Positions 1 through 9,998 are shown, counted from the first letter of the stretch. The stretch: 64,000 nucleotides of DNA from GCA-002708315 sp963676635 (GCA_963676635.1 OY781105.1:2480001-2544000); one strand, 5' to 3'. Notes: generated by a model not told the origin, from the letters alone. A program made the numbers and translations.

Positions 1-1
1 T

Positions 2-835
2 CAGGTATTTCAGGAAACTTATCATCCCGAAGCTTATAAATGGTATCATAAGGGTGGTATGAAAAAGGATTTTAACTATCGCCTGGTATCTCTTGACAGA
101 GCACAGGAAGCCGGCCTTGATGATGTTGGTATTGGGGTTTTATTCGGGCTCTACGACTGGCGATTTGATGTTATGGGTCTCATTAGGCATACTAATCACC
201 TTGAAGCCTGTTATAATGTTGGTCCACACACAATTTCATTTCCACGTTTACAGGATGCCTCTGAATTTAAAGTAAACCCTGATTACAATGTAAGTGATGA
301 AGAGTTTACAAGAATAATTGCAATTCTGCGACTGGCAGTGCCATATACAGGAATGATCCTAACAGCACGTGAACCAGTTCATATTCGTCAGGAGGTCCTG
401 CAATATGGTTGTTCACAGGTAGACGCTGGTACAAAGATAGAAATGGGTGCATATTCTGAAAAAGAAGAGCATAAACAAGATTTGAAAAAAGAACAGTTCC
501 TTATAAATGATGACAGATCTCTTGGAGATGTTATTGATGAACTACTGGAACAAGATTATCTGCCATCTTTCTGTACTGCTTGCTATCGTAAAGGACGAAC
601 AGGTGAACATTTTATGGAATTTTCTGTTCCGGGTTTTATTAAAAGATTTTGTACACCTAATGCCATTCTTACTCTTGCTGAATATATTATGGATTATGCA
701 AAAGAAGAAACAGCAGTAAAAGGATGGAAAGTAATAGAAAAGAATATTCTAAGCCTTAATGAACCTAAATTAGAAGCTTCATTAAGGATGAAAGTTGATA
801 AAATAAAACAGGGAGAAAGAGACCTTTATTATTAA
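2..835 (+). CDS. hydG: [FeFe] hydrogenase H-cluster maturase HydG (C-terminal part)
   Basis: HydG is a radical-SAM tyrosine lyase that makes the CO/CN-bearing Fe synthon of the H-cluster. The open frame runs in from the left edge (QVFQETYHPEAYKWYH is typical HydG sequence), so the N-terminal radical-SAM Cys motif lies outside the window. Counted from the internal Met at base 59, the auxiliary cluster motif CX2CX22C is complete (C172, C175, C198, within FCTACYRKGRTG). Translation ends at a TAA. hydE follows 83 bp downstream on the same strand, consistent with a maturation operon. hydF is not in the window. The family call is firm; only the missing N-terminus limits it. Confidence 0.96.
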   Translation, partial: QVFQETYHPEAYKWYHKGGMKKDFNYRLVSLDRAQEAGLDDVGIGVLFGLYDWRFDVMGLIRHTNHLEACYNVGPHTISFPRLQDASEFKVNPDYNVSDEEFTRIIAILRLAVPYTGMILTAREPVHIRQEVLQYGCSQVDAGTKIEMGAYSEKEEHKQDLKKEQFLINDDRSLGDVIDELLEQDYLPSFCTACYRKGRTGEHFMEFSVPGFIKRFCTPNAILTLAEYIMDYAKEETAVKGWKVIEKNILSLNEPKLEASLRMKVDKIKQGERDLYY

Positions 836-918
836 TCTCTGTTATTATTGCTTCTCTATTTATCACAAGATTGTGAATAAACAGGAATGACTGCACAAAA
901 CGACGAAGTAACTGCAAT

Positions 919-1995
919 ATGACTACTGTTGATAAAATACTGAAAGAGGAGATATTTACTTTGGAATCTCTTATAGAACTTATTAATGCAAGAGATATTA
1001 ATCCTATATTGGCAAAAGCAGTTGAGGTAAAACAACAATACATAGGTAACAAAGTACATTTACGTGGGCTTATCGAAATGACAAATTATTGTTCCAAGAA
1101 TTGTTATTATTGCGGTATTTGCTCTTCCAATAAAAATGTAGATCGCTTTATGATTAGCGATAAAGAAATAGAAAATGCTATTCATTTTACTTATGATAAT
1201 AATTATGGATCAATAGTTATTCAAAGCGGAGAGTTGCAAAGTGAAGACTTTACTACCAGAATAGAATCGACATTACATAAGATACAGGAAATTGGCAAAG
1301 GTAAACTAGGTGTAACTCTTTCATGTGGCGAACAATCTGTAGAAACATACAGCAGATGGAAAAATGCTGGTGCCGACAGATATCTGCTTCGAATTGAAGC
1401 ATCCAATAAAGATCTTTATTATAAACTACACCCTAGAAATAAAAAACACGATTTTGATACACGTCTGAATGCCTTGAAGAGCCTGCAAAAATGTGGCTAT
1501 CAAACCGGAACTGGTGTTATGATCGGACTTCCGTTTCAAACATCAGAAGATCTTGCCAATGACCTTCTTTTTATGCAAAATTTCAATATAGATATGTGTG
1601 GCATGGGGCCGTATATAGAACATGTTGATACAGAATTATACCGTTACCGTGATTTAGTGCCTACTAAAGAAAAACGTTTAGATCTTAGCCTTAAAATGAT
1701 TGCATTATTACGAATTATAATGAAAGATGTTAATATAGCTTCCACAACAGCTATGCAAACATTAATAAATGGTGGTCGTGAAATGGCTCTGAAGGCAGGA
1801 GCAAATATCCTTATGCCTAACGTAACACCCGGAATGTATCGTGAACAATATTCGTTATACAACAACAAACCCGGAATTGACGAAGAAGCAGAAGACAGCA
1901 AAGTTTCTATTGAAAAACTCATTGAAAGAGCAGGATGTATTGTTGGTTATAATGAACATGGTAATTCAAGGCATTACTATCAAAGAACAATGTAG
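919..1995 (+). CDS. hydE: [FeFe] hydrogenase H-cluster radical SAM maturase HydE
   Basis: A 358-residue protein, normal for HydE, which acts on the HydG product to build the diiron subcluster. The radical-SAM cluster motif CX3CX2C is visible (C58, C62, C65 in NYCSKNCYYCGIC), followed by the usual TIM-barrel segments (IQSGE, LRIEA, GVMIGLPFQT) and the C-terminal NVTPGMYREQY stretch that separates HydE from biotin synthase. It follows hydG on the same strand and meets lplA tail to tail. The clients would be the HydA and possibly HydS proteins encoded about 34 kb downstream. Confidence 0.96.
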   Translation: MTTVDKILKEEIFTLESLIELINARDINPILAKAVEVKQQYIGNKVHLRGLIEMTNYCSKNCYYCGICSSNKNVDRFMISDKEIENAIHFTYDNNYGSIVIQSGELQSEDFTTRIESTLHKIQEIGKGKLGVTLSCGEQSVETYSRWKNAGADRYLLRIEASNKDLYYKLHPRNKKHDFDTRLNALKSLQKCGYQTGTGVMIGLPFQTSEDLANDLLFMQNFNIDMCGMGPYIEHVDTELYRYRDLVPTKEKRLDLSLKMIALLRIIMKDVNIASTTAMQTLINGGREMALKAGANILMPNVTPGMYREQYSLYNNKPGIDEEAEDSKVSIEKLIERAGCIVGYNEHGNSRHYYQRTM

Positions 1996-2032
1996 AGTCT
2001 GTCAATAATGATCAACCTTAAAGCCATATATA

Positions 2033-3016
2033 TTAAAATAAACCTTCAACAAACTCTTCAACATTAGTATTTGAGAAATAATTATCAATCTCAATACCAT
2101 TTAAGCCTGATTTAATAGCTTCATGATTATGCTCTAAACCTTTAAGCTTATCCTCAAGCTCAACAATATCTCTTTTATTAAAAAAATCACCAAAGATCTT
2201 CACATTACGTATTACACCTTTGATAACTTCCAGATTAACTTCAATATGACCTCCTTTGGTTTTTATCCCTTTCTGATAGTTATACTTAGGTGAGCTGCCA
2301 AAATTCCAATCCCATGAACCATACTTATTTTTAACAAGATCAGAAATTGCTTCAATGTCAATATCAGTTAATTCATACCTCTTCGTATCATCATAAATGC
2401 TACTAATATGATCAATGATTAATCTCTCAAATTCCTCAAGAGTAAGTTTTAAATTCAGATGTTCAGAAATATTTGTTACTCTACTACGAACTGATTTAAC
2501 AGCCTTATCACTATATTTTAAGGGGTTAATCTTGAGAGCACTTGATAAATCAGGTAACTTTGAGCTAAATAATAAAGTACCATGCTGAAGAATCTTATCC
2601 TGGTAAAAATGTTTAGCATTACCAGAAAATTTCTTACCATCAATGGTTAGATCATTCCGCCCCTCAAACTTAGCATTAACACCAATATTATTAAGAACAT
2701 CAAGAATTGGCTGTGTGTATTTTCTGAAATCTATTATCTTATCCTGTTTCCCAATATTTTTTATAAATGAAAAGTTTAAGTTTCCTGGATCATGAAAAAC
2801 AGCACCACCACCGGAAAGACGACGTACAACAATAATATTATTCTGTTTTACATATTCAACATTTATCTCTGCTAATGAGTTTTGATGCTTTCCTATAATT
2901 ATACTCGGGTCATTTATATATAAATAAAAACAATCTTCATTTTTATTCTTAAGAAGATATTCCTCAGTAGCAATATTAAATGCAGGATTGTTTGTTTTTG
3001 ATCTAATTACTAACAT
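2033..3016 (-). CDS. lplA: lipoate--protein ligase
   Basis: A 327-residue LplA-type ligase that activates free lipoate with ATP and attaches it to lipoyl domains (2-oxoacid dehydrogenases, glycine cleavage H-protein). The lipoyl-AMP binding motif RRLSGGGAVFHD is at residues 65-76 and the catalytic-lysine region DGKKFSGNAKHF at 126-137. The C-terminal accessory domain (about 245-327) is present, so this is the full two-domain form. It is convergent with hydE (37 bp apart). A TATTTTTG promoter box lies just upstream on the same strand. The possible link of lipoate to H-cluster assembly is treated in the findings. Confidence 0.93.
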   Translation of the reverse strand: MLVIRSKTNNPAFNIATEEYLLKNKNEDCFYLYINDPSIIIGKHQNSLAEINVEYVKQNNIIVVRRLSGGGAVFHDPGNLNFSFIKNIGKQDKIIDFRKYTQPILDVLNNIGVNAKFEGRNDLTIDGKKFSGNAKHFYQDKILQHGTLLFSSKLPDLSSALKINPLKYSDKAVKSVRSRVTNISEHLNLKLTLEEFERLIIDHISSIYDDTKRYELTDIDIEAISDLVKNKYGSWDWNFGSSPKYNYQKGIKTKGGHIEVNLEVIKGVIRNVKIFGDFFNKRDIVELEDKLKGLEHNHEAIKSGLNGIEIDNYFSNTNVEEFVEGLF

Positions 3017-3035
3017 TTGTCAAAAAAATTTGCGC

Positions 3036-3043
3036 AAAAATAA
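3036..3043 (-). promoter_or_regulatory. -7 box TATTTTTG upstream of lplA
   Basis: Matches the Bacteroidota -7 consensus TAnnTTTG on the minus strand, 20 bp before the lplA ATG. No convincing TTG -33 element at the standard 19-21 bp spacing was seen. Confidence 0.5.
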
Positions 3044-3160
3044 AAATTATAACTATTATTCATAAGGATCAAAGGATATACGGAACATATCTTGACACAT
3101 TAAGAATCTTTAAAAAAAAGTAAGTACTTTTGAAATAGATGTTTAAAGGTTTTGTACTTT

Positions 3161-3168
3161 TACATTTG
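3161..3168 (+). promoter_or_regulatory. -7 box TACATTTG upstream of the Asp-box T9SS gene
   Basis: Matches TAnnTTTG 34 bp before the ATG at 3202. The surrounding AT-rich stretch contains other TTTTG-like words, so the exact start point is uncertain. Confidence 0.45.
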
Positions 3169-3201
3169 TTAATTTTGAATCAGCATAATATCTTATGAGA
3201 G

Positions 3202-6200
3202 ATGAACCGATTATACCAAATATTGATTGTTCTACTGATATTGACACTAGGTTTTAATACGAACCGGGCGATACAAAATCAAAGAAAAGAAGTTATATCA
3301 TGGATTGACAACCAAGGATACTGGCTAAAACTAGCCGAACAGGGAATAGTAAATTATAATCCTGATAAAAAAGCTGCACCAGCTATCTTTACAGGAAGTA
3401 GAATAAAAGCAATACTTGTGAGGACAGAAGACTCTCCTGATATTCCTGTTACAGATGAAAACTCTACACAAAGTGAAAACTCAATAGCTATTGATCCATT
3501 TGATGAATCTGTTTTACTGAATTCCAATAATTCCACAAACCTTGATGTAACTGAGAAATACGGTGCTGATGCTCTTTTTTCTTTTGATTCCGGAGATACA
3601 TGGGATGGCGATATTGAAGGACCTGATGAAGAAAACAACGGTGATCCGGTGTCGGTAATCGGATTATCAGGCAGATGGTTTATCAACTACATTAATGAAG
3701 ATGGTGGCATGGGTGTTTCATATTCTGATGATAACGGCAGCACATGGTCAACAGTTCAGGCAGCACCAAACCCAGGAGACCTAACTGATAAATGTCACTT
3801 GTGCATTGATAATAATCCTGACAGCCCTTATGAAGGTAACCTTTATGTGGCATGGACAAATGTAGGTGGACCATATCATGCTGAAATAGGATTTAGTTAT
3901 TCTACAGACAATGGTGAAACATGGAATATTAACAGCAATATAAGCTCTGCAGTAGAAGCAGGAAGTCACAATCAGGGAGTAAACCTTGTCACTGGTCCTA
4001 ATGGAGAATTATATGCTTTTTGGGCTATCTATGACTTCTGGCCATCAGGGGGAAGTGATGAAAATGCTATAGGTATGGCAATATCTTATGATGGAGGTCA
4101 ATCCTGGTCTGATGCTGTCAGAATTATTGAAAATATAAGAGGTATACGTTCTACTTTAACATCCAAAGACCTTCGTGTAAACTCATTCCCTGTAGCAACA
4201 ATTGATCTTAGCTCTGGAGCTGACAGAGGATCAATTTATGTTACCTGGTGTAACCATGGTGTTCCCGGCATCAATACAGGTGATGATATTGATATTTATT
4301 TAATCAAATCTATGGATAATGGTGAATCATGGAATACTCCGATACGTATAAATACAGATCCTCCAAATATGGGTAAAGAACACTTTATGCAATGGATCAC
4401 ATGCGATAACTCCACTGGCATTCTAAGCATGGTATTCTACGACGACAGAAATGTAAGCGAATCAGAATGTGAAGTTTATTGTGCTAATTCTATTGACGGA
4501 GGACAGACATGGGAAGACTTTAAGGTGGGCGATGTTGCTTTTACACCCTCACCTATTCCAGGACTTGCCGACAGTTATATGGGTGATTATCTAGGCATTA
4601 GCGCAAGCAACGGAATGGTGTATCCGGTATGGACTGATAACCGTACAGGCTATGCTATGTCATATTGTTCTCCTTATTTTACAGATCCTGTTAACAGACC
4701 CGAAAATCTTACAGGCATTACAAACCATGAAACAGGCATTTCATCGCTACAGTGGGATTTTGAATTCAGTTCCGGTTTTTCTTATTTTATTATTTATCGT
4801 AATGGTGACTCAATAGATGTAACAACAGGCACTTCTTACTCAGACCAACTCCCTAATTACGGATATTACAACTATAGAGTAACAGCATATTATAACAACG
4901 GTCGCGAATCAGGAGCCACAGGAATAAATCTTACATGGGGATCAGTAGATATTAACGTTAATCCACCTTCTTTATACAAACATCTGGGCACAAACCTTAT
5001 AAGCACTGACACTATTATTATACAGAACAATGGTCAGCTTCCTTTAAAGTATAATATTTCTTTACACTCTGAGTATAAAAATCGGGATTATTGCAATGCT
5101 AGCGGAGGAAGTAATGTTAGTCAGGAATATATAAAAAGCGTTGAAATTGACAGTATTTCAAATCTTAATACAGGAGCTGATAATTATACCGACTATTCCT
5201 ATTTATCAACTACAATGGAAGTTGGAAAGAATTACTCCATAAAAATTGTAAATGGAAATCCTTTTGATTATGACCAATGTGCTGTATGGATTGATTGGGA
5301 TATCAACGAGATTTTCAGTGAAAACGAAAAATTAATGCTTGAAAGTATTGCTGATTCCGGATATTTTAGAGGAACCATTTCGCCACCTCCGGGTTCAGGA
5401 TCTGGCCAAGCACGAATGAGAATAAGATTAGGTTATACAGGAATCCTTTCACCTTGTGGAACTACAACATTTGGAGAAGTTGAGGATTATACAATAAACT
5501 GTAAAGGATGGATGGACATCTACCCAATATCAGGTATTATAGAACCCAGCAATGAAGATTCCGTTATTGTGGAATATAATACTCATAATCTGATTCCAGA
5601 TAATTATTCATGTATAGCATCTGTTTCCTCAAATGATACTTCTAATCCTATTATTAATATAGATATCAAATTACGTTCTGATAATATTGTAGTAAATGCA
5701 AAATCTACTTCCGATACAGCATGCCAGGGTTCTGCAGTTTATTTAATGGCTGCTATTTCCGGTGTTTATATTAGTCCGAATTACAAATGGCATTCAAACC
5801 CAGAAGGATTTCATTCTGAACTTGCTCGTCCATTAACCATTCCTATTGTACCAGCATGGTATATTGTAGAAGTAACAGAAGGAGATAACTATGCTATTGA
5901 CTCTGTGTTTATAGGAATCCATCCGGCACCATCTTTTTCTTTAGGAAATGATACTACTATTTGTGATGATTCAAATGTAACTCTTGAACCGGATAGTATA
6001 TTTTTACATTACCAATGGTCTACTGGAGATACGTCTCATAATATTACTGTGGACTCTTCGGGCTCTATCAACAATACAAAGCAGATATCGTTAACCGCTG
6101 AAAATGAATATGGATGTTTTTTCACAGATGAAATAACCATTACCTTTACTGATTGTTCCTATTTGAATGATATATGGGGAAGTAATATAAAACTATTCCC

Positions 6201-6417
6201 TAATCCGGCTATTAATGAAACCTTTATTAAATATCTTCCAAATTGTGAGAATTTATACATCAATATTTATTCTCAGGAAGGAAAATTAGTGTATGAAAAT
6301 AAACATATGTGGAGTTCATCAATAAAAATTAATCTTAATAACCTTAATACAGGAACATATTTACTTCAGTTAAATGCTGATAATCTGGTTATTAATAAAA
6401 AATTGATTATACGATAA
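3202..6417 (+). CDS. secreted Asp-box (sialidase-like) propeller protein with GEVED domain and T9SS tail
   Basis: A 1071-residue exported protein. Residues 1-23 form a hydrophobic signal peptide. Residues about 120-440 hold six Asp-box (BNR) motifs of the type SxDxGxTW (SFDSGDTW, YSDDNGSTW, YSTDNGETW, SYDGGQSW, SMDNGESW, SIDGGQTW), so a sialidase-type beta-propeller fold is likely. I do not see the arginine triad of true sialidases clearly, so enzymatic activity is unproven. A fibronectin-III-like stretch follows (about 500-570), then a GEVED domain ending in TFGEVEDYTI, then Ig/PKD-like modules. The last 80 residues are a T9SS type A sorting domain (LFPNPAINETFIKY to KKLIIR). It is probably a cell-surface or secreted binding protein. 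Confidence 0.85.
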   Translation: MNRLYQILIVLLILTLGFNTNRAIQNQRKEVISWIDNQGYWLKLAEQGIVNYNPDKKAAPAIFTGSRIKAILVRTEDSPDIPVTDENSTQSENSIAIDPFDESVLLNSNNSTNLDVTEKYGADALFSFDSGDTWDGDIEGPDEENNGDPVSVIGLSGRWFINYINEDGGMGVSYSDDNGSTWSTVQAAPNPGDLTDKCHLCIDNNPDSPYEGNLYVAWTNVGGPYHAEIGFSYSTDNGETWNINSNISSAVEAGSHNQGVNLVTGPNGELYAFWAIYDFWPSGGSDENAIGMAISYDGGQSWSDAVRIIENIRGIRSTLTSKDLRVNSFPVATIDLSSGADRGSIYVTWCNHGVPGINTGDDIDIYLIKSMDNGESWNTPIRINTDPPNMGKEHFMQWITCDNSTGILSMVFYDDRNVSESECEVYCANSIDGGQTWEDFKVGDVAFTPSPIPGLADSYMGDYLGISASNGMVYPVWTDNRTGYAMSYCSPYFTDPVNRPENLTGITNHETGISSLQWDFEFSSGFSYFIIYRNGDSIDVTTGTSYSDQLPNYGYYNYRVTAYYNNGRESGATGINLTWGSVDINVNPPSLYKHLGTNLISTDTIIIQNNGQLPLKYNISLHSEYKNRDYCNASGGSNVSQEYIKSVEIDSISNLNTGADNYTDYSYLSTTMEVGKNYSIKIVNGNPFDYDQCAVWIDWDINEIFSENEKLMLESIADSGYFRGTISPPPGSGSGQARMRIRLGYTGILSPCGTTTFGEVEDYTINCKGWMDIYPISGIIEPSNEDSVIVEYNTHNLIPDNYSCIASVSSNDTSNPIINIDIKLRSDNIVVNAKSTSDTACQGSAVYLMAAISGVYISPNYKWHSNPEGFHSELARPLTIPIVPAWYIVEVTEGDNYAIDSVFIGIHPAPSFSLGNDTTICDDSNVTLEPDSIFLHYQWSTGDTSHNITVDSSGSINNTKQISLTAENEYGCFFTDEITITFTDCSYLNDIWGSNIKLFPNPAINETFIKYLPNCENLYINIYSQEGKLVYENKHMWSSSIKINLNNLNTGTYLLQLNADNLVINKKLIIR

Positions 6418-6616
6418 ATTCAAACTAAACTTTAGAAAGTACAACATAAGATTTAAAAGGCCATTAAATATTTAACAGCTATTTCACTAAAAATAAACAA
6501 GTAATAAATATAAAAATGTTAAAAAAGCAACCTTTTATTATATACAGGGTGTCAGGTAAATAAATTGTACTATCTTGTGCGACGTATTGAAGTTTTTAAA
6601 TATGTTTGCAAAAACA

Positions 6617-6648
6617 TTTGACAATTGAGCTTTGTAATACTAAATTTG
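6617..6648 (+). promoter_or_regulatory. Bacteroidota promoter TTTG-N20-TAAATTTG
   Basis: A -33 TTTG (6617-6620) and -7 TAAATTTG (6641-6648) separated by 20 bp match the Bacteroidota sigma-ABfr consensus well, 51 bp upstream of the ATG at 6700. Confidence 0.7.
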
Positions 6649-6699
6649 CGATCAGGAAAAAGGAACACGATAAAATAATTATTTATTAATTCAAAGACT

Positions 6700-8193
6700 A
6701 TGAAAAAATTAATCTTTACTTTTTTTACAACATTTATATTTGTGACCTTAATGGCACAAGTTGACAGAGAACAGGTTCTTATCGAAGTAGGTACAGGAAC
6801 CGGATGCCCTTACTGCCCTGGAGCAGCCATGGGTCTGGAAGACCTATATGAAAATGGTGATCCCGTAGCCGGAATTGAATACCACTCTTATAATTCAGGA
6901 GACCCATTTAACACTCCTGAGGCTGCAGCCAGAACATCCTATTACAATATTTCCGGATATCCGACTGCATATTTTGATGGTGGATACAACAACTATGTTG
7001 GCGGAAGCAGTTCATCCAGTTTATACAGTTCTTATTTGCCAATAGTAAATGCACGTATGCAGGTTCCTGCAGAGTTTACTGTTGCAATAACAGGAGATAA
7101 CAGTGGTGACAATTACGATGTAACAGTTACCGTAAGCAAAGTTGCGGCTTATTCAGGTGATAATCTTGTTGTTCACCTTGCTCTAACAGAAAGCGATATT
7201 GCTTACAGCTGGCAGGGGCAGTCAACAATAGAATTTACAGAACGTTTAATGCCGGCAGGTTCTGGTGGAACTGCTGTAACATTCCCAACAAACAACAGTA
7301 TTGTAGAGGTTGCTATGCCTTTTACATTTGACAATAGTTGGGTAAAAGACAATTGTGAACTTGTTGCATGGATTCAGGATAATAGCAATAAATATGTACT
7401 TAACTCTGCAAGTGTAATGCTTCCTGATCTTGATCCGGGATATCCTACTTGGCAAGCAAATTTCTATGCTGATGATTCCACATTCTGTGAAAGCGGTACT
7501 GCTCACTTCCATGATGAAAGTATTGGAGATCCTATTCAGTATTCATGGACATTTGAAGGTGGTTATCCTGAGACATCAGACTTAACAAATCCAAATGTTT
7601 ACTATGCTGAACCAGGTGCATACGATGTTCAACTTATAATTTATGACGGAACACGCTATGATACAGCATTTAAAACTGCATATATTAACGTTGGTACTCC
7701 ACCAGAAGTTTCTTTTAGTACTATTGAAGATCTTTGTAATGAAGACTGGGATCCATATGTTTTATCAGGCGGAACTCCTGAAGGCGGTTATTATTCAGGT
7801 GAATATGTTACTGATGGTATGTATTTCCATCCAACAGCAGCTCTTGTTGGCGATCATGATGTATATTATACTGTAGAAGAAGCTGGCTGTGAAGCTACTG
7901 CTGAACAATCTATTACGGTTGTTAACTGTGTTGGTTTATTAGAAGTTTCTAAAGACATTCTACTCGAAGTATATCCAAATCCTACAACTGGTATTGTTAA
8001 TATAGATATCAATACTGAAGACATGGAAAATGCTGAATTGAAAGTTATTGACATCGTTGGTAAGGTTATTTATAGTGTTGACAATGTTAGCAATACAATG
8101 AATATCGATTTAAGCGATAATCCATCAGGTATTTATTTCATTCAAATTAAGAATGATAAGCAAAACGTTAGTAAGAAAATATTCCTAAAGTAA
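6700..8193 (+). CDS. Omp28-like thioredoxin-fold protein with PKD domain and T9SS tail
   Basis: A 497-residue exported protein. Residues 1-20 are a signal peptide ending LMAQ. The first domain is a thioredoxin-like Omp28 module with a CPYC redox motif at C36-C39 and a likely cis-proline segment (SGYPTAYFDG, about 85-95). A PKD-type Ig domain follows (about 250-325, with SYSWTF-like core and YAEPGAYDVQL). A T9SS type A sorting domain closes the protein (VYPNPTTGIVNIDI to KKIFLK). It may be a surface disulfide or heme-related protein, but the substrate cannot be read from sequence. It has its own promoter and a strong terminator. Confidence 0.85.
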   Translation: MKKLIFTFFTTFIFVTLMAQVDREQVLIEVGTGTGCPYCPGAAMGLEDLYENGDPVAGIEYHSYNSGDPFNTPEAAARTSYYNISGYPTAYFDGGYNNYVGGSSSSSLYSSYLPIVNARMQVPAEFTVAITGDNSGDNYDVTVTVSKVAAYSGDNLVVHLALTESDIAYSWQGQSTIEFTERLMPAGSGGTAVTFPTNNSIVEVAMPFTFDNSWVKDNCELVAWIQDNSNKYVLNSASVMLPDLDPGYPTWQANFYADDSTFCESGTAHFHDESIGDPIQYSWTFEGGYPETSDLTNPNVYYAEPGAYDVQLIIYDGTRYDTAFKTAYINVGTPPEVSFSTIEDLCNEDWDPYVLSGGTPEGGYYSGEYVTDGMYFHPTAALVGDHDVYYTVEEAGCEATAEQSITVVNCVGLLEVSKDILLEVYPNPTTGIVNIDINTEDMENAELKVIDIVGKVIYSVDNVSNTMNIDLSDNPSGIYFIQIKNDKQNVSKKIFLK

Positions 8194-8215
8194 TCAAAAT
8201 GATAAACTGAAATTT

Positions 8216-8250
8216 ACTGCTCCTCTGAATTTTTCAGGGGGGCAGTTTTT
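8216..8250 (+). terminator. rho-independent terminator
   Basis: The stem ACTGC-T-CCTCTGAA pairs with TTCAGGGG-G-GCAGT around a 3-base loop and is followed by a run of Ts. It ends the Omp28-like transcript, and the lysS promoter begins a few bases later. Confidence 0.9.
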
Positions 8251-8253
8251 TTT

Positions 8254-8261
8254 TATTTTTG
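8254..8261 (+). promoter_or_regulatory. lysS: -7 box TATTTTTG of lysS
   Basis: Matches TAnnTTTG directly after the terminator T-tract. Transcription would start near 8268, giving a leader of only about 9 nt before the ATG at 8277. The TTG inside the box is in frame with lysS and can be mistaken for a start codon. Confidence 0.65.
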
Positions 8262-8276
8262 CAAAAATTTTTTAAG

Positions 8277-9998
8277 ATGCAACTTAGTGAACAAGAACTA
8301 GTAAGACGAAAAGCTCTGGAGGAGTTAAACAAACTGGGAATTAACCCTTATCCTCCTGAAATGTATCCCGTTAATGCATATGCTGGAGAAATAAAAGAGA
8401 AGTATCCAAAAGACGAAACTCTTTACCAGGATGTGATAATTGCCGGTCGTATAATGAGCAGACGCATTATGGGCGCCGCTTCTTTTGTTGAAATTATGGA
8501 CTCAACTGGAAGAATTCAATGCTATTTTAAACGTGATGAAATATGTGAAGGAGAGGATAAAACAATGTACAACACTGTTTTTAAACGCCTTCTTGATATT
8601 GGTGATATTATTGGTATTAAAGGTTATGTGTTTATTACAAAGATGGGAGAAATAACTATTCATGCTAAAGAATTTACTGTTCTTACAAAATCTTTACGTC
8701 CTCTCCCTGTTGTAAAAGAAAAAGACGGTGAATTTTTTGACGCATTTTCAGACCCGGATCAAAGATACCGTCAGCGTTATGTTGACCTTATTGTTAATGA
8801 TGGCGTTAAAGATACTTTTATAAAAAGAGCAAAAGTTATCCGTTCCATGCGTGATTTCTTAAATGCCAAGGATTATCTTGAGGTAGAAACACCTATTCTA
8901 CAATCAATACCAGGAGGAGCTGCCGCAAGACCTTTCGTTACGCATCATAATGCTCTTAACATGCCTTTATACTTACGTATTGCCAATGAACTATATCTTA
9001 AAAGATTAATTGTTGGTGGTTATGATGGTGTATATGAATTTGCCAAGGATTTCCGCAATGAAGGTATGGATCGTTTCCATAATCCTGAGTTTACCCAAAT
9101 GGAAATCTATGTTGCTTACAAGGATTATTTCTGGATGATGGAAATGACAGAGCAAATGATTGAAAAAATTACTCTTGACCTCCATGGTACAACAAAAATA
9201 CCTGTTGGTGATAAAATTATCGACTTTAAAGCGCCTTTCAGAAGACTGAGTATAGTTGATGCCATTAAAGAAGAAACAGGCTACGATGTTGGCCCCATGT
9301 CAGTTAAAAAACTTACTGATACATGTAAGAAACTTGGTGTTGAAACTGATCCTTCAATGGGAAAAGGTAAACTCATTGATGAAATTTTTGGTGAGAAATG
9401 TGAACCAAACTTTATACAGCCTACTTTTATCACTGATTATCCTGTTGAAATGTCTCCTCTGTGTAAACGTCACCGTGATAATCCTGAACTTACAGAACGT
9501 TTTGAGCTAATGGTTAATGGTAAAGAACTTGCTAATGCCTATACTGAGCTCAATGATCCTATTGACCAGCGTCACCGCTTTGAAGAACAAATGGAATTAG
9601 CCGAAAAAGGTGACGATGAGGCAATGGTAATAGATCAAGACTTCCTTAGAGCCATTGAATTTGGAATGCCACCTACTTCTGGAATGGGAATTGGTATTGA
9701 CAGACTAGTAATGATAATGACAAACCAATCATCTATACAAGAAGTATTGTTGTTTCCTCAGATGCGTCCTGAAACTCCTAAAAAAGTTTTTAAAGCTGAA
9801 GATTTTATTAAAATCGGTGTTTCTGAAGAATGGGCTGATCATATTATAGAAGTTGGATATGCTTCACCTGACGCACTTAAAAAGGAAAAACCTACAGCTA
9901 TACAACAAAAGCTTAACGGTTATCGAAAAAAACATAAACTGAATATCAAGGCTGTCCAGATTGAAGATATTAACAATTGGTTGGCGATAAGTAATTAA
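8277..9998 (+). CDS. lysS: lysyl-tRNA synthetase (class II)
   Basis: A 573-residue LysRS that charges tRNA-Lys. It has the N-terminal OB-fold (about 45-150), class II motif 2 (FRNEGMDRFHNPEFTQME) and motif 3 (GMGIGIDRLVM). After the catalytic core comes a C-terminal extension of about 70 residues (VFKAEDFIKIGVSEEW to the end), which fits the longer Bacteroidota LysRS forms. The ATG at 8277 (MQLSEQEL) is preferred over an upstream in-frame TTG because that TTG lies inside the promoter -7 box. Confidence 0.97.
   Translation: MQLSEQELVRRKALEELNKLGINPYPPEMYPVNAYAGEIKEKYPKDETLYQDVIIAGRIMSRRIMGAASFVEIMDSTGRIQCYFKRDEICEGEDKTMYNTVFKRLLDIGDIIGIKGYVFITKMGEITIHAKEFTVLTKSLRPLPVVKEKDGEFFDAFSDPDQRYRQRYVDLIVNDGVKDTFIKRAKVIRSMRDFLNAKDYLEVETPILQSIPGGAAARPFVTHHNALNMPLYLRIANELYLKRLIVGGYDGVYEFAKDFRNEGMDRFHNPEFTQMEIYVAYKDYFWMMEMTEQMIEKITLDLHGTTKIPVGDKIIDFKAPFRRLSIVDAIKEETGYDVGPMSVKKLTDTCKKLGVETDPSMGKGKLIDEIFGEKCEPNFIQPTFITDYPVEMSPLCKRHRDNPELTERFELMVNGKELANAYTELNDPIDQRHRFEEQMELAEKGDDEAMVIDQDFLRAIEFGMPPTSGMGIGIDRLVMIMTNQSSIQEVLLFPQMRPETPKKVFKAEDFIKIGVSEEWADHIIEVGYASPDALKKEKPTAIQQKLNGYRKKHKLNIKAVQIEDINNWLAISN

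Noticed and set aside
3202..6417. True sialidase activity for the Asp-box protein
   Set aside because: Asp-boxes are present, but the conserved FRIP motif and arginine triad were not recognised, so only the fold is claimed.
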